From: Bacteroidales bacterium
GTDB lineage: Bacteria; Bacteroidota; Bacteroidia; Bacteroidales; F082
Direction: 5' to 3'
Assembly (NCBI GenBank): GCA_013141455.1
Contig: JABFQW010000006.1
Span: forward strand, 54,227-118,226
DNA length: 64,000 nt
The translations under genes were made by a program, and so were the position numbers. Every line of letters begins with the position of its first letter. Positions within the stretch are counted from its first letter, which is position 1. The notes under the pieces were generated by a model, which worked only from the letters and a program-made list of their open reading frames with translations, was not told the DNA's origin and searched no databases. Shown piece by piece: positions 51,928-59,695 of the stretch.

Positions 51928-51999
51928 TCAAACGTACACCGTACAACACATAACTGTGTCGCAGGAAACGTTTAAAATATTTTGAGCGCTGTGATTCAT
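51928..51999 (-). CDS. Cys-containing leader peptide 1 (23 aa)
   Basis: MNHSAQNILNVSCDTVMCCTVYV; UGC and tandem UGU UGU codons a short distance before the stop. Confidence 0.75.
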   Translation of the reverse strand: MNHSAQNILNVSCDTVMCCTVYV

Positions 52000-52018
52000 T
52001 GTTCTTATTTGTGAACTG

Positions 52019-52050
52019 CAAAAGTAGAAGTAAGTTTTATTAATAAACAA
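52019..52050 (-). promoter_or_regulatory. Putative promoter of the cysE-cysK leader
   Basis: On - strand: cTTG at 52050, 21 nt, TACTTTTG at 52026-52019 (Bacteroidota -33/-7 consensus TTG / TAnnTTTG). Confidence 0.65.
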
Positions 52051-52324
52051 GTTTCTTTTTCACTTTTTTTAACTAGCTGAATATATGCACGATAACCTAT
52101 TATTATAAATTTTGTCATGAACTATCATTCTCCGGTTGTTCGACAGGATCACTGTTTGTTCAATGATCTGGTTGAAACAAACGGATAGGAATCTATTCTC
52201 GATGAACACCTTTCTATTTCAAGATTTTGCAGGTTCATAGCGAAGACAGACCCAAAGAAAGGATTTTGTTTCGATATAGAAATAGATTACTAATATATTA
52301 AATATCAATTATATATGTTCATTT

Positions 52325-52414
52325 GTACATAAATTGTACAGATGGATTTATTTCCTGGTAAGTATAATGTCGTGGTGAATTATTTTTTTTTCCTGATGAG
52401 GAGAATGACCTTTG
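52325..52414 (+). promoter_or_regulatory. Array promoter element, copy G
   Basis: TGTACATAAATTGTACAGATGG (TGTA 52335) ... AATGTCGTGG (52368) ... GACCTTTG (TTTG 52411); spacing 76. Confidence 0.7.
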
Positions 52415-52437
52415 TCATTATAAAAAAAAAGTCAGAA

Positions 52438-52587
52438 ATGAATGATCAGGTAAACAAAAATGAGGAGAAAACAGTGAATTTGTATGTATTGGTAAGCAAA
52501 TTAAAAATCATTAATTGTCTGAAAAATAACAATTTATCTATCAGATATATTTCCTTAACCCTTTTCATTTATTCCATTCTGTTCTGA
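52438..52587 (+). CDS. Degenerate small ORF family member, copy G
   Basis: MNDQVNKNEEKTVNLYVLVSKLKIINCLKNNNLSIRYIS...; ATG 27 nt after TTTG; LVSKLKIINCLK resembles LVKKLEIQRKILK of copy D but the C-terminus differs. Confidence 0.4.
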   Translation: MNDQVNKNEEKTVNLYVLVSKLKIINCLKNNNLSIRYISLTLFIYSILF

Positions 52588-52648
52588 TTACCCAATTTTA
52601 ACAAAACAAACTGATTCAAATTAATCATTAACAATTAAATAAACATCT

Positions 52649-55600
52649 ATGAAAAAAAATCTGAATTTTACTCTGTTATTCAGTGCTTTGCTGTTTTTTT
52701 TCCTGAGCATCGAATCGTTGCAGGCCCAAACCTGGGAGCCTACCAACGGGCCGTATGGCGGACCGGTACAGTGTTTTGCCGAAAACGATTCTTATCTGTT
52801 TGCAGGATCATCGGGAGGTGTGTTTGCAAAAGGAGTTTTCCGCTCAGCTGACCACGGAGCAAACTGGACAACCGTAAACAATGGTCTGAGTAATGTTGGT
52901 ATGGGAAAAGACATCTATGCACTTGCTGTAAGCGGATCATATATCGTTGCTTCAACAGGCCAAGGTATCTACCGTACAGCCGATAATGGTGACAACTGGT
53001 CAGTCTGCGATTATAGTGGTACGTATGTTCCCAATGCTTTTTACAGTATCGGATCCGATTTATTGGCCGGTGGCTCGTCAGGATTGTATGTTTCGACAGA
53101 TAATGGACTTACCTGGGCTTCGCAAAACGAAGGTTTTCAAGGAATTAGCCCGCCAAGTGTACCCGAAATACAATCATTTGTAATGAATGGAACAACCCTT
53201 TATACCGGAACCAATCAAAAAGGTATCTTCCGTTCCACCAATAACGGACTAACCTGGACCACGGTGAATGGTGGATTAGGAACCCCTTCACAACTGAGCC
53301 AAAGAAACTTCAACAGCCTTGTGTTCGAAAACGGGGACATTTTTGCCGGGACATTCGGACAGGGTGTTTTCCGTTTGCGCGATAATGGCAACAACTGGAC
53401 CAATGAGGTAAACGGTTTACCCAACTTTCAATCCAAATATATCAGGTCAATCCTCATAAAAGATAGCTACGTTTATATCACTACTCTGACTGGTCTTTAT
53501 CGTTCTGAACTGGCTGGTACAATCAGTTGGACGCTTCAGGATATTACTCCCTCGGATTTAAATTTAGTAAAACTTTTTGGCAGTGGTTCAGATATCTTTG
53601 CTTCAACAGAAAGAGGCGTTTGTATATCTACCGATAATACTGCAACCTGGACCACATCTTTTGATGGCATGCTTGGATTAAATGCAACAGTGTATTCAGC
53701 AGGCGGAACTGATTTGTTTGCTGCTACCTCGGGAGTTGGCAACGGTTATTTTTATCGTTCATCCGATTTTGGCGAATCCTGGGATATGGGTAATATGGTT
53801 GGTGCCCCCTACCCTTTTAACGGATATCTGTTTTTATGGAAAGCTGAAGGAATTTTCCGTTCGGCTGATAATGGTGAAACCTGGGATTTAATTTATGATT
53901 TCGGTGGCTTGTGCTATTTTCATTCGATGGGATCAACACTTTTTGCAACCATAACCTGCTGTGAAACAATTTACTATTCAAATGACAACGGTATAAGCTG
54001 GACACCCTCAACCTTGTTGGATTTGGGTGGCTTTTGGGGAAATAACATACTTGATCTCACTAATGACGGTACTACACTCTATGCAGGAACTTTGAATATC
54101 GGGGTACTAAAATCTATAGACAATGGCGTGAACTGGACCACCTGCAATACAGCGATGGGTAATATTCCTATCCGCGCCATGGCAACCGACACTACCTATA
54201 TTTATGCAGGCACAAGTAATTTTTATGAAGATCCAAATCTCCAGGCAGTCGGGATATATCGCTCTGCTGACAATGGCACTACATGGACCCTTGTAAATAA
54301 TGGACTTGGTAATCTGGATATCGGTTCATTGGTAATCAATGGCAATGATATCTATGCCGGAACAAAATCAGGTATTTATAAATCATCAAATAACGGCGAT
54401 AACTGGATTCCAATGAATGATGGATTTACAGTTTCGCCCAACACAACATCCATGGTGGTCTCAGGTAATTATCTGTTTGCCAATAATTTTGCACCCTCAT
54501 TGGGCGCTCCGATTTACCGACGGGCTTTATCAGGCTCAGTTCCTGAACAGCCGGATGAAATCGTTGGCACGGCAACTCCCTGCATCGGTTCGAACCAAAC
54601 TTATAGTGTAACCAATGTTCCCGGCGTGACCTATGCCTGGCAGGTTCCTTCCGATTGGACCATTCTGTCGGGTAACGGAACCAATTCAATCAATGTGACG
54701 ATTGGTGTTCAGGCCGGCGCGGTATTGGTTACTCCATCGAATGGCTGGGGAAGCGGACCTACCCAGTTCCTGGCTGTTGTTCCAACCACAGCAGTAGAAG
54801 CAGAAGTTTCGATCGCAGCAGATCAGGATATTTTCTGCAGCGGATCAACAGCCATTATTACTGCAATGCCTGTCGAAGGCGGCGAAACACCCGTTTACCA
54901 ATGGTTTGTGAATGGAATCGAAAATGAAGAAACCGGCTCGGTATTAACCTATATTCCAACCAATAACGATGAGGTATATACGTTGTTAACTTCATCACTC
55001 AGCTGCGTAACCAATAACCCTGTACAATCAAACACCCTGCAGTTACAGGTAACTGAAGCCATTGATGTAATCGCATCTATCGATGTTGACAAAAACAATG
55101 TATGTGCGGGCGATGTTATGACATTTACCGCCACAACAACGAATGGTGGTGAACAACCTGAATACAGTTGGTACGTGAACGAGGCAGTTGCCGGTGAAAA
55201 TGCTCCGATTTTCTCATATACACCAGAAAATGGTGATATCGTTTCATTGGTTTTCACTTCAAGTGAATGGTGTGTTTCGCAAAATCCGGTAACATCAAAC
55301 GCGATTGTTGCCATCGTGAAACCGCTACCCGATGTTAGCTGGAATTATACCGATCCAACCACGGTTTGTATCGAGGATTGGGGTCCGATTACATTAACAG
55401 GCGGACTTCCCGAAGGAGGTATTTATTCAGGCGATGGCGTAAGTGGTAACATCTTCAATCAGGCTGTTGCGGGTGCAGGTAATCACGTTATTAGCTATAC
55501 CTATACCAATGCAGACTTTTGCTCAAACCAGGTAAGTATCGAATTTACGGTTGACGAATGCCTTGGTATTTCAGAAGCGACCTCCAGACTGCTCGTTTAT

Positions 55601-55822
55601 CCAAACCCGGCAATCAATAATATGACGATCAAACTGATGGATAACCAGACGATCCTGGATATTACATTGATCAACAATATGGGCATAACTGTATATGAAA
55701 ACCATGACGTAAAATCAATGGGAACAGTGATAATACCGGTTCAACATATAAAGGCCGGAAACTACACAATCAAAGTGACCGGCAATAACGAAACAGTAAT
55801 AAAATCAGTGATCATTGAATAA
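52649..55822 (+). CDS. T9SS Asp-box beta-propeller surface protein (G)
   Basis: MKKNLNFTLLFSALLFFFLSIESLQAQTWEPTNGPYGG; Asp-boxes; Ig-like repeats; LLVYPNPAINNMTIKLMDNQ. Confidence 0.9.
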   Translation: MKKNLNFTLLFSALLFFFLSIESLQAQTWEPTNGPYGGPVQCFAENDSYLFAGSSGGVFAKGVFRSADHGANWTTVNNGLSNVGMGKDIYALAVSGSYIVASTGQGIYRTADNGDNWSVCDYSGTYVPNAFYSIGSDLLAGGSSGLYVSTDNGLTWASQNEGFQGISPPSVPEIQSFVMNGTTLYTGTNQKGIFRSTNNGLTWTTVNGGLGTPSQLSQRNFNSLVFENGDIFAGTFGQGVFRLRDNGNNWTNEVNGLPNFQSKYIRSILIKDSYVYITTLTGLYRSELAGTISWTLQDITPSDLNLVKLFGSGSDIFASTERGVCISTDNTATWTTSFDGMLGLNATVYSAGGTDLFAATSGVGNGYFYRSSDFGESWDMGNMVGAPYPFNGYLFLWKAEGIFRSADNGETWDLIYDFGGLCYFHSMGSTLFATITCCETIYYSNDNGISWTPSTLLDLGGFWGNNILDLTNDGTTLYAGTLNIGVLKSIDNGVNWTTCNTAMGNIPIRAMATDTTYIYAGTSNFYEDPNLQAVGIYRSADNGTTWTLVNNGLGNLDIGSLVINGNDIYAGTKSGIYKSSNNGDNWIPMNDGFTVSPNTTSMVVSGNYLFANNFAPSLGAPIYRRALSGSVPEQPDEIVGTATPCIGSNQTYSVTNVPGVTYAWQVPSDWTILSGNGTNSINVTIGVQAGAVLVTPSNGWGSGPTQFLAVVPTTAVEAEVSIAADQDIFCSGSTAIITAMPVEGGETPVYQWFVNGIENEETGSVLTYIPTNNDEVYTLLTSSLSCVTNNPVQSNTLQLQVTEAIDVIASIDVDKNNVCAGDVMTFTATTTNGGEQPEYSWYVNEAVAGENAPIFSYTPENGDIVSLVFTSSEWCVSQNPVTSNAIVAIVKPLPDVSWNYTDPTTVCIEDWGPITLTGGLPEGGIYSGDGVSGNIFNQAVAGAGNHVISYTYTNADFCSNQVSIEFTVDECLGISEATSRLLVYPNPAINNMTIKLMDNQTILDITLINNMGITVYENHDVKSMGTVIIPVQHIKAGNYTIKVTGNNETVIKSVIIE

Positions 55823-55943
55823 AGAAATCCTTTGTTTTGATTTAGTTGCTTTGTGACCTGAACAGGCTGAAAGCGTGTTACAGGTTGATAGGTCAGGTTT
55901 ATCAGGGTACGGAACGGAAGTTGGACGATGTATTTTCCTGATC

Positions 55944-55978
55944 TAAAAAAAGGGTAGTCTCAGGGCTGCCCTTTTTAT
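55944..55978 (+). terminator. Intrinsic terminator
   Basis: AAAAAAAGGGTAGTCtcaGGGCTGCCCTTTTTATTT. Confidence 0.75.
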
Positions 55979-56104
55979 TTTTAACTGCAAATCAATACAA
56001 GTTTGCACCTACATAGCTCAACGAATTATCTTCTTTCTATATAAAATGAACTGTTCTACGAACCTTAAGTTATACTGTTCAATACCAATCACATAAATAA
56101 GATT

Positions 56105-56194
56105 GTTCATAAAATGTACAGATGGTTTTCGTATCAGGTTATTACAATGTCGGGGTCGATTTTTTTTATATGCCAGATTAGAATATCAATTTTG
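56105..56194 (+). promoter_or_regulatory. Array promoter element, copy H
   Basis: TGTTCATAAAATGTACAGATGG (TGTA 56115) ... CAGGTTATTACAATGTCGGGG (TGTCG 56148) ... CAATTTTG (TTTG 56191); spacing 76. Confidence 0.7.
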
Positions 56195-56309
56195 CGCAAT
56201 GAAACTGGATTCAGCGTTGAGAGAGAGAATCTCACATTATTCTGAAACGGAAATAGCAACACTATAACATAGCTGATTCAAATTAACATTAACAATTAAA
56301 TAAGCATCT

Positions 56310-59300
56310 ATGAAAAAAAAATTAAACTTTATCTTGTGGTTCAATGCTTTTCTGATTTTTGTCGTGGGCATTGAAACCCTGTCTGCTCAAACCTGGGAAC
56401 CTACCAATGGTCCTTATGGAGAAAGAGTTCAGTGTTTTATCGAAAACAGTTCTTATATTTTCATTGGGACAGGCGGTGGTTATTATGCGCATGGAATTTA
56501 CCGCTCGGCAGATGATGGACTTAGCTGGAGCAGTTGCAATAACGGATTATCCACAGTAAACATGGGACTCGATGTGCCAACCATGGGTTCATCTGGAAAC
56601 TATTTACTTGCTGCTGCCGGATTTAAAGTGTATCGTTCTGATAACAATGGTGATACCTGGATACAAACCAATTATAATGACACTTATGTTCCCACTGTTT
56701 TTGTAAATGATGGAAGCTATTTATATGGGGCAGGGAATATGGGTCTTTATGTTTCGACAGATAACGGTTTAAACTGGATATCAAAAAATAACAATATACC
56801 GGGATTTAGTTCTCAAAATCCTGCGCCAATCCAATCGTTAGTCGTAAGCGGATCATACCTGTATGCCAGCACAAATAACCATGGAATATTCAGGTCGGCT
56901 GATCATGGCGAAACATGGACAACGGTAAATACCGGTTTAGGTAATGCCTATGAAATAGCGCACAGAAACTTCAAAAAGTTAGTCGTTGCCGGTGATGATG
57001 TCTTTGTAGTTGCAGAAGGAACAGGTGTATATCCGATCACTTTTGCAGGAGTTTTCCGGTTAGCCAACAATGGCAATACCTGGACGAATGAATCTACCGG
57101 CTTACCGGTAAATTTCTGGAATGGCCTGATGGTGAAAGATAATCTGATCTATTGTGGTGGTATTTCAGGAATTTATGTTTCCAGTTACAGTGGTCAGTTG
57201 AACTGGTCGGCTTTGAACAGTGATTTGCCGATTCAAAATATTTCCGTACTATACCAGGGATTTACAGATGTTTATACAGCCGGTGAAATGCAGATTTACC
57301 GTTCAACAGATAATTTATCAACATGGACGGCTGTCTATGATCAATTACCGGGCTATCATTCAAATATGATTACCAACATCGGAGATGATGTGTATGCAGA
57401 AATGAACTCGCATCTGTTTCACACGTCTGATTTCGGTGAAAACTGGACCTCACTGAATATGGGTACCTTGAGCGCAGGACCATGGGAACATGGAAACTAT
57501 CTGTTTTGCAGCTACCAATACAGCGATTTTTACCGTTCATCTGACGGTGGCCTTACCTGGACTGAACTTCCAGAATTTGTAAATCTAACATGGGAAGCGC
57601 CTTCTACTTTTTTATCGAAAGGAGATACAATTTTTGCAGGTGGAGGCTTCCAGGGTGATGCCTATGGTATTTTTTATTCGTTGGATAATGGTGAAACCTG
57701 GAGTCAAACCGCTGGTTGTTATGTAGCGCCCGGATCTATAAATCAAGTAGGTAACACTATGTATGCTGGAACTGTAAACGGAAGTTTCATCTCTACGGAT
57801 AATGGTTTGAACTGGAGTCCGTGTTTCCCTTTAAACCCGGGTATTTCGTTGTTTTTTAATGGTTCGGATATCTACTCCACCGGAGGAGGTGTTTTTCATT
57901 CATCAGACAATGGCGCCCATTGGAGTAACATTAGTATTCCTGACAGAACCCACAGTAAATTAGTTTTCAACGGAGACGAAGTATATACAGCCACACTTGA
58001 ACAGATAGGATCGGAATTCATTCCGGGAGGAATATATAAATCAACGGATCAGGGTGCACACTGGACAGAATTTAATGAAGGTTTTGAGTCACTCCCTTAC
58101 GCAACGTCATTGGCAGTTGCCGGAAATTATTTATTTGCAAATAACTTTTTTACTGGTGCTGCAGCGTATCGCAGGGCATTGTCGGGCGATGCTCCATCTG
58201 AACCCGATCCGATCGTAGGTAATGAATCGCCCTGTATTGGCTCAACACAAATCTATAGCGTAACAAATGTTCCTGAAGTCAACTATACCTGGGAAGTACC
58301 TCAGGACTGGATCATCACCGCCGGACAGAATACCAATTCAATTACTGTAACAGTTGGTACTTTCACCGGTTGGGTAAAAGTAACACCTTCAAACGGCTGG
58401 GGAAACGGTCCGGCACGTCTACTAACCGTAACCCCCACACTTACAGCCGATGCCAGTATTTCGATAGAAGCCGGTCAGAACAATGTTTGCCAGGGATCAC
58501 CAGTCGTTATCACAGCCACCCCATCTGAAGGAGGAGACTCACCAGTGTATCAATGGTTTGTGAACGATGTCGAAAATGGCGAAACCGGCCCGGTCTTAAC
58601 CTATATTCCGACCAATAATGATGAGGTGTATGCCTTATTAACCTCTTCACTCGAATGTGTCGTAAACGATCCGGTACAATCAAATATCATACAGATACAG
58701 GTTAGTGAGCCTATTGAAGTAACCGTCACTATTGATGTTGACAAAAACGATGTTTGTGCAGGCGATGTTATGACATTTACCGCCACAACCACGAATGGTG
58801 GTGATCAACCTGAATACAGTTGGTACTTGAACGAGGCAGCTACCGGAGAAAATGCTCCGACATTTGCTTATACTCCTGAAAATGGTGATATCGTATCATT
58901 GGTTCTCACTTCAAGCGAATGGTGTGTTTCGCAGAACCCGGTAACATCAAACGCGATTGTTGCCATCGTGAATCCATTACCCGAAGTTAGCTGGAATTAT
59001 ACCGATCCAACCACGGTTTGTATCGAGGATTGGGGCCCGATTACATTAACTGGGGGTTTACCCGAAGGTGGCGTCTATTCAGGTGACGGTGTTAGCGGTA
59101 ATATTTTCGATCAGGCTGTTGCCGGAGCTGGTAATCACCTTATTAGCTACACCTATACGGATGCTGAGTTTTGCTCAAACCAGACAAGTATCGAATTTAC
59201 GGTTGACGAATGCCTTGGTATTTCAGAATCAGCCACCAGATTGCTCGTTTATCCAAACCCGGCAAACAAAAATATAACGATCAAACTGATGGATAACCAG

Positions 59301-59474
59301 GCTATATTGGATATTACGTTGTTCGACAATATGGGCATAGCTGTATATGAAAACCATGACGTAAAATCAATGGGAACATTGATAATACCGGTTCAACAGG
59401 TAAAGGCCGGAAACTACATTATCAAAGTAACCGGCAATAACGAAACATTAATACGATCAGTGATCATAGAATAA
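56310..59474 (+). CDS. T9SS Asp-box beta-propeller surface protein (H)
   Basis: MKKKLNFILWFNAFLIFVVGIETLSAQTWEPTNGPYGE; Asp-boxes; Ig-like repeats; LLVYPNPANKNITIKLMDNQ. Confidence 0.9.
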   Translation: MKKKLNFILWFNAFLIFVVGIETLSAQTWEPTNGPYGERVQCFIENSSYIFIGTGGGYYAHGIYRSADDGLSWSSCNNGLSTVNMGLDVPTMGSSGNYLLAAAGFKVYRSDNNGDTWIQTNYNDTYVPTVFVNDGSYLYGAGNMGLYVSTDNGLNWISKNNNIPGFSSQNPAPIQSLVVSGSYLYASTNNHGIFRSADHGETWTTVNTGLGNAYEIAHRNFKKLVVAGDDVFVVAEGTGVYPITFAGVFRLANNGNTWTNESTGLPVNFWNGLMVKDNLIYCGGISGIYVSSYSGQLNWSALNSDLPIQNISVLYQGFTDVYTAGEMQIYRSTDNLSTWTAVYDQLPGYHSNMITNIGDDVYAEMNSHLFHTSDFGENWTSLNMGTLSAGPWEHGNYLFCSYQYSDFYRSSDGGLTWTELPEFVNLTWEAPSTFLSKGDTIFAGGGFQGDAYGIFYSLDNGETWSQTAGCYVAPGSINQVGNTMYAGTVNGSFISTDNGLNWSPCFPLNPGISLFFNGSDIYSTGGGVFHSSDNGAHWSNISIPDRTHSKLVFNGDEVYTATLEQIGSEFIPGGIYKSTDQGAHWTEFNEGFESLPYATSLAVAGNYLFANNFFTGAAAYRRALSGDAPSEPDPIVGNESPCIGSTQIYSVTNVPEVNYTWEVPQDWIITAGQNTNSITVTVGTFTGWVKVTPSNGWGNGPARLLTVTPTLTADASISIEAGQNNVCQGSPVVITATPSEGGDSPVYQWFVNDVENGETGPVLTYIPTNNDEVYALLTSSLECVVNDPVQSNIIQIQVSEPIEVTVTIDVDKNDVCAGDVMTFTATTTNGGDQPEYSWYLNEAATGENAPTFAYTPENGDIVSLVLTSSEWCVSQNPVTSNAIVAIVNPLPEVSWNYTDPTTVCIEDWGPITLTGGLPEGGVYSGDGVSGNIFDQAVAGAGNHLISYTYTDAEFCSNQTSIEFTVDECLGISESATRLLVYPNPANKNITIKLMDNQAILDITLFDNMGIAVYENHDVKSMGTLIIPVQQVKAGNYIIKVTGNNETLIRSVIIE

Positions 59475-59531
59475 AGAAAACCTTTGTTTTGATTTAGTTA
59501 CAATTTGCTTACAAGGACATACCGTCCGGAC

Positions 59532-59562
59532 GAAAAGGGCTACATTTAGGTAGCCCTTTTTA
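59532..59562 (+). terminator. Intrinsic terminator
   Basis: AAAAGGGCTACatttaGGTAGCCCTTTTTAA. Confidence 0.8.
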
Positions 59563-59695
59563 ATTATGTAAACAATCCTTTTTCCATCTTTCTCGGGCTA
59601 CAAAACCAGTTTCGGAGAATACGATTTGGAGTTATATTGATTTTTACAGTAATTTTGACATCATTGTAACTTCATCCAATAAATTCGTTGTATTG

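Noticed and set aside
51836-52021. ORF-track 61-aa ORF on the - strand (MQFTNKNNESQRSKYF...)
   Set aside because: TTG start overlaps the -7 box and the frame runs through terminator 1 and its U tract. The Cys-containing leader in another frame explains the region better.
6582-59474. Calling the Asp-box proteins sialidases or glycosidases
   Set aside because: SxDxGxxW Asp-boxes mark a propeller fold found in many non-enzymatic proteins; I saw no clear catalytic Arg triad/FRIP motif.
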